In this document: positions 1 through 6,869 of the stretch, piece after piece
How the letters are laid out: each line of letters begins with the position of its first letter
How positions within the stretch are numbered: position 1 is the stretch's first letter
NCBI GenBank assembly: GCA_951801955.1
Contig: CATOOV010000020.1
Location: 1-50,645 of the forward strand
From: an uncultured Lachnospiraceae bacterium
Lineage (GTDB): Bacteria > Bacillota > Clostridia > Lachnospirales > Lachnospiraceae
Length of the DNA: 50,645 bases
Direction of reading: 5' to 3'
The notes under the pieces: model-generated
Told to the model about the DNA's origin: nothing
Seen by the model: only the letters and a program-made list of their open reading frames with translations
Database searches by the model: none
Position numbers and translations under genes: made by a program

Positions 1-1422
1 AATAGCATAGGATAATAAAATACAAATAGGGATGGTGCAGCCCGAATTAACGCCTGTGGAGATAGTAGGTTGCGAGGTCATAGAAGCAGGAAGCCCATTG
101 GCTTTAGACAATGGGTAGTTCACAATATCTGTTTCCCCTTCCAATGGATGGTCTGTAATATTTTTCATAAACTGTTCAAACAGCAGGGAATTTCTGTAAA
201 GTTCAGCTGCTGTTTTGTCAGGAATGTCCAGCAATGTTTTAAGTCCTGAAGTGACAAATACATGCTTTGCGTCCCTTTTATATTCATAGGCTGCCAAAGG
301 CATTCCACTGATCTCAATAATTGCCGATATCCGGTCGGAAATGCTGACGATACTCTTTACCATCAAGTTGATGCCCTGGCTTAATTTTTCAAATTCTGGG
401 TTTCCGCCTACACATACAGTTGTATCCAGGTTTCCATTTGTGATTGCCGATAAATTTTCATTGATACGATGGATACCATCTACCACATTGCGTTTTACAA
501 GATAGTTTAAAAGCAGTATCACCACGGCTTCAATCAGCAGTAAATACAGCAGGGTGCTAAACACAGATTTTAAAAGTTTCTGTAACAAAATTTCTGCTGG
601 TATTGTGGCGCAAATCAGCATATTGTTGTATGCCCTGCTTACGATATACATGAAATTTCCGTTTTCCCCTCTTTGAAAGGAACCTTTTGTACAAGCCAAA
701 AGCTGGTTTATTTCATAAGAATGTGGGGCGAATTTTCGGTCTATCCCATCTGAGTGACCGATCATCACTCCGGTAGAATAATCGACAACAAAAATTTCTT
801 CCTCTACGTCGGTAGGAAATTTCGAAAAGAGATCTTCATAGGTGTACCGTGATTGTGCCTCCAACTGTCTGATAGGTTCAAAACCAACCTGGACAACTCC
901 TTTTTGTCCCTTTCTTGCCACTCCCACATATTTCATCATTTTATTTTCGGCGGCGTTAGGCTGCATATCTTGAATCAAAAATGCATTTTCATCATTACTC
1001 TCCAAAATGCTCAGAAAGGCACGCGTCTGTGGGTGTCCGTTCATATCAATGCCCACATATTTTGAGACGGAAGCAGCTACAATGATTCCATTCTCATCAA
1101 TGACATGAAGCTCATCCACATTCAGAAGATTTGCAAGATATTGCATCTCTGACACATCGCCAGACAAATCTTTTTGTTTGTCCAGCACATAGGAAGCTGC
1201 TTTTGCCCTTGTAAGGTAATCCTCGTCCAGATTTTCATTGATAATGGCAAGCTCTGCCTGGTTGTTTTCCAAGGTGTGTATGACTTGTTCTATTTTTGCG
1301 TAAAAGGTTTTAAACTGCTGGTTTTCAAGAGTTTGAAAGGTCAACAGAGAGTTAATTACGAATATCAGAAAAATAGCGGCTGTAATGATAACCATGGTAT
1401 ATTTGATGAATGTTTTCTGCAT
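1..1422 (-). CDS. Membrane sensor with extracellular cache-like domain, HAMP and PAS-like region; C-terminus outside the window
   Basis: The frame opens at an ATG at 1422 and runs off the window at base 1 without a stop (474 codons visible). A membrane segment near residues 8-25 is followed by an extracellular region of about 250 residues with cache features (an N-terminal helix, then VDELHVIDENGIIVAAS). A second membrane segment of leucines and isoleucines follows near residue 280. Next come a HAMP-like linker (VVDGIHRINENLSAITNGNL) and a PAS-like region (IIEISGMPLAAYEYKRDAKH). Lachnospiraceae proteins of this build commonly end in a GGDEF diguanylate cyclase domain, but that output domain is not in view, so the activity is unproven. 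A GGAGGAA ribosome site lies just upstream of the start. The last 40 visible residues are serine/threonine-rich and do not look like the end of a PAS domain. Confidence 0.75.
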   Translation of the reverse strand, partial: MQKTFIKYTMVIITAAIFLIFVINSLLTFQTLENQQFKTFYAKIEQVIHTLENNQAELAIINENLDEDYLTRAKAASYVLDKQKDLSGDVSEMQYLANLLNVDELHVIDENGIIVAASVSKYVGIDMNGHPQTRAFLSILESNDENAFLIQDMQPNAAENKMMKYVGVARKGQKGVVQVGFEPIRQLEAQSRYTYEDLFSKFPTDVEEEIFVVDYSTGVMIGHSDGIDRKFAPHSYEINQLLACTKGSFQRGENGNFMYIVSRAYNNMLICATIPAEILLQKLLKSVFSTLLYLLLIEAVVILLLNYLVKRNVVDGIHRINENLSAITNGNLDTTVCVGGNPEFEKLSQGINLMVKSIVSISDRISAIIEISGMPLAAYEYKRDAKHVFVTSGLKTLLDIPDKTAAELYRNSLLFEQFMKNITDHPLEGETDIVNYPLSKANGLPASMTSQPTISTGVNSGCTIPICILLSYAI

Positions 1423-1675
1423 GAAAGATTCCTCCTGCATTCCTATAGGGCATTCAAAATGCCGCGGTGTTTGGAATGTTTTATGGATATCCTAGTGTAG
1501 TGTCTCGTTGATAAATATCTAATGTAGTTTTACTAAAGATCAACCATATCCTATACCAGTGAAAAATAATGTTATATCTTTCTTAATTATAACTTGTTTT
1601 GTGTCCTTTATTATTCTCTTTTTTTCGCAAAAACATGTCAAAATTACGCCATAGTACTTATGTCTTAGTCAGAGA

Positions 1676-2971
1676 TTATTGATTTAGTTTTGCAAACATC
1701 AATATCTGAAAAATACCATTCTCACAATAACATCCTGTGTTGGCGCCGATCTTTTGAGAAAACGCCAATACGCTTTGCATTCCTAAGCCATGGTTTTTCC
1801 CTTTTTTGCTTTTGGGAAGCCCCGTCAAGGAATCCAAAGTAATGGGATCTTTATATTCATTTTTCATTTGGATTAATAGGTGTTCTTGTGTACAATGGAT
1901 TTTGATCTGGATAGTTCTCTTTTCTAATTCAAAATCTTTTACACAGATAATGGCATTTTCAAATAGATTTGCAATCACAGAAGACAGCTCATAATCATTG
2001 ATGGTGAGTTCTTTCGGCACTTGGCTGTCTAAATCTACTGCAATTTGATAATGATTTGCCCGTTCCATCATTTTTGAAAGAATCGTATTGACAATTAGGT
2101 TGCTGCAATATTTTACCACTTTATTTTCATCTGCCACATCATTGATGTATGCAGTTATTTTTTTGATTTCATCATATTCCCCTTGGCTAAGCAGGTAATT
2201 GATCATTTCGGAATAATGCCGCATATCATGCCGGAGTATTTTCAGGTTTTTTTCTGATTGTTCCACCAGATAATACTGATCTTCCAATCCTTTAATATAA
2301 GATTCAAAAAGCACATTCTGCCAGTAAATATCTTTCTTTTTTGATTCGCTTTCCATATACCGCAGTACTACTACATAGGATGTAAACATAGTAAGCAAAA
2401 AAACCAGAGTCCCCAAAATATTATCGGGATTGTCATAGAGGGTATGGGGAAAGAAGGCAAGGCAGGAAAAACCACAATAAAAAAAGACAGGAATCAGGCA
2501 TAATTCCCACCAGCTTTTCACATATTCCGTTTCGTATTGTTCCAGCCAGATATTTCGGATTTTAGAATATAAAATATACAAAATAGAAGAGTGTACAAAA
2601 AAACTTCCTACCAATGCAATAATAATGTCTCCCGTGTAAATATGCAAAATAGAAGGCACAATACTTCCGGCAATCACGTAATTGGACGCGCTAAGCCCCA
2701 TAAACAGGACTCTGCTGTTTCGTTCTTTGGAGATAAAAATACCTGTAGACTGTGTAACCAATATCTGGAAGACAGTTACCAGCAAATAACATACATCGCT
2801 GTCAGGAAAAATATTTAGTTTTAGGCAATCTGATATGCTTAACATCAGAAAGGAACCAAAACAGATTCCCATGGTCTTGGTTTTGGAATACCGATGCGTG
2901 ATAAATAAATAGAGGAACAGCATTAGAAATACATGGCTGATTGAGTATGAGATGTTTTTAAAATAAATCAT
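1676..2971 (-). CDS. Agr-like sensor histidine kinase (GHKL ATPase)
   Basis: A 431-residue membrane sensor kinase. The first 200 residues form about six hydrophobic segments, as in AgrC-type peptide sensors. The kinase part has a phospho-acceptor motif LRHDMRHY near residue 250, an N-box (NLFENAI) and a glycine-rich G-box (GKNHGLGM) typical of the GHKL family that pairs with LytTR regulators. It starts 12 bases after the stop of the LytTR gene at 2984 on the same strand, so the two form an operon. No agrB or agrD is adjacent, so the ligand is unknown. The family and pairing are well supported; the signal is not. Confidence 0.88.
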   Translation of the reverse strand: MIYFKNISYSISHVFLMLFLYLFITHRYSKTKTMGICFGSFLMLSISDCLKLNIFPDSDVCYLLVTVFQILVTQSTGIFISKERNSRVLFMGLSASNYVIAGSIVPSILHIYTGDIIIALVGSFFVHSSILYILYSKIRNIWLEQYETEYVKSWWELCLIPVFFYCGFSCLAFFPHTLYDNPDNILGTLVFLLTMFTSYVVVLRYMESESKKKDIYWQNVLFESYIKGLEDQYYLVEQSEKNLKILRHDMRHYSEMINYLLSQGEYDEIKKITAYINDVADENKVVKYCSNLIVNTILSKMMERANHYQIAVDLDSQVPKELTINDYELSSVIANLFENAIICVKDFELEKRTIQIKIHCTQEHLLIQMKNEYKDPITLDSLTGLPKSKKGKNHGLGMQSVLAFSQKIGANTGCYCENGIFQILMFAKLNQ

Positions 2972-2983
2972 TTCCTTATTCCC

Positions 2984-3754
2984 TTAATTGTAGTAAGTTG
3001 AGACAAACAATAGATATTCTTTTTTGACGGCTGCAGCCCGTTTTTGGCTGATGGGAATGTTTTTTCCGCTATCCATTATGACACTGTTCCTGGTAAGCTT
3101 TTTTATATTTTTCAGGTTTACAAGAAATGATTTGTGTACCTGGATAAAGTTTTTGTCTGTAAGGATTTCTCGGATTTCTTCATCAAAGGATGTTCTGATA
3201 AAGATACTTTTTACTAACTCTCCGTCTGTTAAATGAACTTCCAGGGTTCTGGAACAGTTTTCAATATATTCTATCTTGGAATAGGGAACACAGATTAATC
3301 CATCTTTTGTTTTCACTAAAAAAACTGTTTCTTTTTTTACTTCTGTATAGGATAAAGCATAAGTCAATGCCTCGAACATTTTGGCTTCGCTGACAGGTTT
3401 TAATAAATACCTTACTGCATGTACATTGTAAGCATCCAGTGCAAAATCATCTGATGAGGTAATATAGATAATCACGTTTTCATCGCCAATTTTTCTGATC
3501 TGTTGTCCTAGGTCAATGCCTGTCTTTTCTGACATTATCATATCCAGGATGTAGATATCGGCAAGTTCCTTTTGTTGTATCCTGTCATAGAGCAGGGAAG
3601 AATTGGTATAAGTTTCTAACTTAAACTTGTGGCATGGAGACGTTTCCTTATATTTGAGCAATAATTCTTTTATCAGTGCCAAATCTTCCATACAATCATC
3701 GCAGATTACAATTTTCTTTTTTAAGGCTGCCTGGTAATTTTTCATCTGAAGCAT
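2984..3754 (-). CDS. LytTR-type response regulator
   Basis: A 256-residue response regulator. The receiver domain occupies residues 13-135: acidic pocket ICDDC, phospho-acceptor aspartate in YILDMIMSEK, and lysine in YLLKPV. A LytTR DNA-binding domain follows at residues 145-250 (VFLVKTKDGLICVPYSKIEY, FIQVHKSFLVNL). This is the AgrA/VirR build that binds direct repeats upstream of target genes. AAGGAAAA lies about ten bases before the chosen ATG; a second ATG three codons later is also possible. It is co-transcribed with the histidine kinase at 1676-2971. The 450 bases upstream hold repeats and a terminator rather than an obvious partner gene. Confidence 0.88.
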   Translation of the reverse strand: MLQMKNYQAALKKKIVICDDCMEDLALIKELLLKYKETSPCHKFKLETYTNSSLLYDRIQQKELADIYILDMIMSEKTGIDLGQQIRKIGDENVIIYITSSDDFALDAYNVHAVRYLLKPVSEAKMFEALTYALSYTEVKKETVFLVKTKDGLICVPYSKIEYIENCSRTLEVHLTDGELVKSIFIRTSFDEEIREILTDKNFIQVHKSFLVNLKNIKKLTRNSVIMDSGKNIPISQKRAAAVKKEYLLFVSTYYN

Positions 3755-3799
3755 ATGCCGTCTTTTCCTTTTTTAATTGTTTTATCCCATCGGAGAGGG

Positions 3800-3892
3800 C
3801 TCCCACTTTTATGCCTGATGATACGCTGAATAGCATAATGGGATGCTTTTTGGGTACAAGTGGTGAGTAAAACAAATTTATCTCAGTGGGAG
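3800..3892. repeat. Dispersed element A, copy 1 (93 bp, palindromic ends)
   Basis: A 93-bp block bounded by CTCCCACT and its reverse complement AGTGGGAG. A second copy of exactly the same length at 29831-29923 matches at about 83 of 93 positions by hand alignment. It lies upstream of the LytTR gene, in a gap where no credible gene is seen. It could be a miniature mobile element or a structured RNA closed by the 8-bp end stem. I do not recognise a named family. Confidence 0.75.
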
Positions 3893-3965
3893 ATAGGTCT
3901 TTGGCTGGGACAAAGCATCCGGCAGGTGCTTGATGTCCAGTGGATATCCCTTAGCACCGACCGTA

Positions 3966-4052
3966 GCGGAGCGAAGAAGCAGGGGTGCGGAGTCGTTTTT
4001 GTAAGCATTGCTTACCCGCGCCCCGCAGCAAGAACGCCGATGGTGTTTTTGA
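3966..4052. repeat. Dispersed element B, copy 1
   Basis: A GC-rich stretch with GCGAAGAAGCAGGGGTGCGG, a variable centre, then CGCGCCCCGCAGCAAGAACG and CCGATGGTGTTTTTG. The same order recurs at 20252-20340. The arms GCAGGGGTGCGG and CCGCGCCCCGC can fold back on each other. Short reading frames through it are not credible genes. It begins about 70 bp after element A copy 1. A weak partial relative (cacccctgcagtaagaacg) follows element A copy 2 near 29960, so A and B may belong to a larger composite. Confidence 0.6.
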
Positions 4053-4060
4053 ATCGCTTA

Positions 4061-4104
4061 TAAAAAGATATTCCAGATGCCAGTGTTGGTGTCTGGAATA
4101 TCTT
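4061..4104 (-). terminator. Rho-independent terminator of galM
   Basis: On the minus strand a perfect 13-bp stem (AAGATATTCCAGA with TCTGGAATATCTT) is followed directly by a T-rich run. It lies about 110 bases after the galM stop codon. Confidence 0.75.
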
Positions 4105-4136
4105 CTTAGGTCATATAAAAAATGTTCGGACAGTTG

Positions 4137-4238
4137 AGGAACTTGTCCCTGTTATTTTACATGGGAACGATAGTGCACCAATATTCCAGCAGCTATCGTC
4201 CAGGAATTTGTCCCTGTTATTTTACATAGAAACGATAG
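4137..4238. repeat. Direct repeat duplicating the 3' end of galM
   Basis: About 37 bp at 4202-4238, which contains the last codons and stop of galM, recurs at 4137-4173 with a few mismatches. Both copies share TTGTCCCTGTTATTTTACAT. The offset is 65 bp, consistent with a small tandem duplication downstream of the gene. Confidence 0.75.
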
Positions 4239-5260
4239 ATCGTCTTGGTGGTAAATACATCCCCTGCCTTTACAATGGGAGAAGGTACATTTTCCTGGTT
4301 CATGGCATTGGGATAGAATTGGGATTCCAGGCAGAAGCCACAACGTTTACAGTATGCAGCGCCGCCTTTTCCTGTCTGGTCACCAATAAAATTCCCAGCA
4401 TAGAGCTGAACACCGCAGCAGTCAGTGGATGCTTCCATGGCAATGCCGGTTTCCTCACAATATGCATTTGCCATAACTTTCATTTCGCCTGCTTTATCGC
4501 TGAGTACATAGTTATGGTCGTAGCCTCCGGTAAATTTTAATTGTTCAAAATCAGCTTCGATATCTTGTCCAATTGGTTTCATGGTCCTGAAATCCATAGG
4601 GGTTCCTTCTACGGGCGCAATCTCTCCTGTGGGAATGGATTTAGAGTCGCGGACAGGGTGATAACCTTCGGCAAGGATCTGCAGTTTCTGGTTCATGGCA
4701 GAGCCGCTGTCATGACCGCCCAGATTGAAATAGGAGTGGTTTGTAAAATTCATAATAGTAGTTTTATCAGACTCGCCCCGATAACTGATTTCTACCGCAT
4801 CTTCGTCTGTCAGTGTATATGTAACTTCTACTTTCAAGTTTCCAGGGAATCCTTGTTCTTCCTCTGTGCTGAGATGGAAGAAGGTAATGCTGTTATCTGT
4901 ACGTTCCTTTACTTCCCATACCACACGGTCAAAACCATTGGGACCGCTGTGAAGGTTATTTTCATTTTCATTTGCAGGAATTTTGCAAAGTTCCCCGTCT
5001 ATCATCATCTGCGCATTGTCAATGCGGTTGCCGTTTCTGCCGATGGTTGCTCCAAAATAGCAAGTATGGCTGTCGTATTCTGCCGCCTCATCGTATCCCA
5101 ATACCACATCCCGTACAACGCCGTTTTTATCTGGAATCAGAACGGATACCAGTGTGGCGCCGTGATCTGATACCTTGATAACGGTATGTTTTTTATTCTC
5201 CAATACATATAGGGATGCCTGTTCCCCACGCTGATTTGTTCCAAATGCTAATGTCTCCAT
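4217..5260 (-). CDS. galM: Aldose 1-epimerase (galactose mutarotase)
   Basis: A 347-residue cytoplasmic enzyme that interconverts the alpha and beta anomers of galactose or glucose, feeding the Leloir pathway. Family signatures are present in order: ATIGRNGNRI near residue 75, the substrate-binding NLHSGPNGFD near 100, the catalytic-histidine motif NHSYFNLGGH near 175, and the C-terminal glutamate region LESQFYPNAMNQ near 310. The length fits the family. GAGGAGG lies ten bases before the ATG. No other galactose gene is adjacent; the neighbours are a regulator and a hemerythrin, so it is probably monocistronic, with the terminator at 4061-4104. Confidence 0.92.
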   Translation of the reverse strand: METLAFGTNQRGEQASLYVLENKKHTVIKVSDHGATLVSVLIPDKNGVVRDVVLGYDEAAEYDSHTCYFGATIGRNGNRIDNAQMMIDGELCKIPANENENNLHSGPNGFDRVVWEVKERTDNSITFFHLSTEEEQGFPGNLKVEVTYTLTDEDAVEISYRGESDKTTIMNFTNHSYFNLGGHDSGSAMNQKLQILAEGYHPVRDSKSIPTGEIAPVEGTPMDFRTMKPIGQDIEADFEQLKFTGGYDHNYVLSDKAGEMKVMANAYCEETGIAMEASTDCCGVQLYAGNFIGDQTGKGGAAYCKRCGFCLESQFYPNAMNQENVPSPIVKAGDVFTTKTIYRFYVK

Positions 5261-5351
5261 TGATTTGTTACCTCCTCATTTTTTTGTACTACAAAAGATA
5301 GCTCAAAGTCTATTTTATACTCTTATCACAGCAATTACAAGCTGTTTTTCA

Positions 5352-6170
5352 TTATTTTCCAATGAGTTTGTCAGATTTTAAAATGTGGTTGGACAGCCAG
5401 CTAAAAAGAAATTCCATCAGTTCCTCCAAGTACTGCTGCTGATTTTGATCAACTTGTTCCAGATCCACTTCTTCCAATTTTGAGACAAAGGATGCATGTG
5501 CCATTTTTTGTGCCTTCAACCCAGGATATTCAATACTCTCCATATATTCTTCTTCATCCCGGAAATGCTCTTTCGTATACTCTGTTAATCTGTCCAAAAT
5601 ACCGACAATTTCATCATATTTATCATGCAGAAGCTCTGCTTTTACCAGTGCGGTTGCCTTGCCGATAATTTCAAACAGTGTTTCATGCTCTCCGTCAATC
5701 AGGGGAATCCCTGTAAAGTATTTTTCAGAAAAGATACAAGGATTGTCTTGATGGCGCCATTCTTCCATAGGAGGCATTTTTCCAATTAAAATATCACTGC
5801 TTAAGATATGTTGGTATAACCAGCGGGTCAAATAACGCATCAGCTCCTCTAAGAGTTCCTGCTGGGCATGTAATTGGTCAATATCAGATAAATCCATAAT
5901 GCTGATTTTATCCCGAAATGCCATATGTTGCCTTTTCTGGATTTCCAGTTCAGGGTCATTGATTGCCGCCATATACGCTTCCTCATTAGCAAAATGATTA
6001 TCTGCATACTCTTTTAATTCTCCTAGGACGGCTTGTACCTGGTGGTATTTGTCCTGGAGTATGTCGTTGTGCAGTAATTCCATAGTGGTATTGAGCAGCG
6101 CGAATAATTTCTCATGTTCCTCATCAATCTGTTTGATTCCTGTCAGACAGTCTTCTGTAAACTGATACAT
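5352..6170 (-). CDS. Bacteriohemerythrin with two tandem hemerythrin domains
   Basis: A 272-residue soluble protein made of two hemerythrin four-helix domains, at about residues 5-128 and 140-272. Each carries the di-iron ligand set: domain 1 has IDEEHEKLF, HFANEEAYM, a later HMAF histidine and HILSSD; domain 2 has IDGEHETLF, HFRDEEEYM, HASF and HILKSD. Such proteins bind O2 reversibly at a non-haem di-iron site, for O2 sensing, scavenging or delivery in anaerobes. The ATG at 6170 is preferred because AAAGGA abuts the upstream ATG at 6179 too closely. The tandem arrangement probably reflects internal duplication. Confidence 0.9.
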   Translation of the reverse strand: MYQFTEDCLTGIKQIDEEHEKLFALLNTTMELLHNDILQDKYHQVQAVLGELKEYADNHFANEEAYMAAINDPELEIQKRQHMAFRDKISIMDLSDIDQLHAQQELLEELMRYLTRWLYQHILSSDILIGKMPPMEEWRHQDNPCIFSEKYFTGIPLIDGEHETLFEIIGKATALVKAELLHDKYDEIVGILDRLTEYTKEHFRDEEEYMESIEYPGLKAQKMAHASFVSKLEEVDLEQVDQNQQQYLEELMEFLFSWLSNHILKSDKLIGK

Positions 6171-6285
6171 AGTTTGCATTCCTTTCTTTTCATCAAATGT
6201 TCCTGATTATGGAGTCAATAGTAACAGTATACCATATCTAATTGTAAAAAAGAATCCATTCTGGCTATGCTTTTGGAAAAAATGC

Positions 6286-6294
6286 TGATATAAT
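6286..6294 (+). promoter_or_regulatory. Extended -10 promoter of the 6487 gene
   Basis: TGATATAAT gives a perfect -10 hexamer (6289-6294) with a TG extension and no convincing -35. Transcription would begin near 6300, giving a leader of about 185 bases that contains the structured element at 6397-6456. Confidence 0.5.
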
Positions 6295-6396
6295 GTTACT
6301 GTTTCCATACTTTGCGGCACGCCGGACGGCATGATGGGGTGCCCTATGGGAATGAATCTGTGGACAGTAATCATAGAATGGAAATGAAGCGGTTAA

Positions 6397-6456
6397 GGGA
6401 AAGGCTGGCGTCAGCAAAAGCTGGTCTGAATCCCGTGCCAAGGCTTGTGCAAGCGA
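6397..6456 (+). ncRNA. Candidate structured leader RNA, copy 1
   Basis: This stretch matches the leader of the rhamnosidase gene at 37866-37920. Shared parts in order are GGGA, TCAGCAA, TTGGTC or CTGGTC, AATCCCG, GC, AAG and GTGCAAG. It can fold as GGGA/TCCC enclosing CAGC-aaaa-GCTG, then a hairpin CTT/GAG with loop GTGCAAGC. Base changes in the second copy keep the stems paired. It does not fit a riboswitch class I know. It ends about 30 bases before the start of the small gene at 6487. Confidence 0.45.
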
Positions 6457-6486
6457 GAATGAAAAAGGACAGAAAGGATAATTGTT

Positions 6487-6720
6487 ATGGCAGGAATGAA
6501 TCCTACACAAATACTTCAAATTATGGGTGCATGGCAGAAATTTACTTCCAACCATCCAAAATTCCCTAAATTTTTAAAGGCAGTTTCTTCTGAAGGTGTG
6601 AGAGAGGATACGGTCATTGAAGTGACTGTGACGACGCCAGAAGGCAAGAGTTATTGTTCGAATCTGAAGATTAGCCAATCTGACATGGAATTGTTTGACC
6701 AGTTAAAGCATATGGGCTAA
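6487..6720 (+). CDS. Small protein of unknown function (77 aa)
   Basis: A 77-residue protein without signal peptide or membrane segment. AAAGGA stands eight bases before the ATG. The N-terminal half is helical and aromatic (IMGAWQKFTSNHPKFPKFL); the C-terminal half reads as beta strands and a helix (VIEVTVTTPEGKSYCSNLKI). I do not recognise a family. Composition, ribosome site, promoter, terminator and a leader resembling that of the rhamnosidase gene all argue for a real gene. It is alone on the plus strand between minus-strand genes. Confidence 0.7.
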   Translation: MAGMNPTQILQIMGAWQKFTSNHPKFPKFLKAVSSEGVREDTVIEVTVTTPEGKSYCSNLKISQSDMELFDQLKHMG

Positions 6721-6817
6721 TGTTGTGTCAAAAGGGAGTGTAATCAGGGCAAAGATAAGTTTTGGATTAGAAGGTACCTATCATATTTCGAATATATGAA
6801 AAGAGGTGTAATTACAC

Positions 6818-6862
6818 TATAAAAAGAACTGGCACAAAAATTTTGTGCCAGTTCTTTTTATA
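6818..6862. terminator. Bidirectional terminator
   Basis: A perfect 19-bp inverted repeat, AAAAAGAACTGGCACAAAA at 6821-6839 and its complement at 6841-6859, with A and T runs on both sides. It separates the convergent 6487 gene and the giant lyase gene and can serve both strands. Confidence 0.9.
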
Positions 6863-6869
6863 CATCAAA

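Noticed and set aside
853..1500. Two plus-strand reading frames of 70 and 108 codons
   Set aside because: They are antisense shadows of the sensor gene on the minus strand.
6397..6456. Cobalamin or c-di-GMP riboswitch
   Set aside because: The AATCCCG and GC pieces are suggestive of cobalamin, but no B12 box or GEMM core is present.
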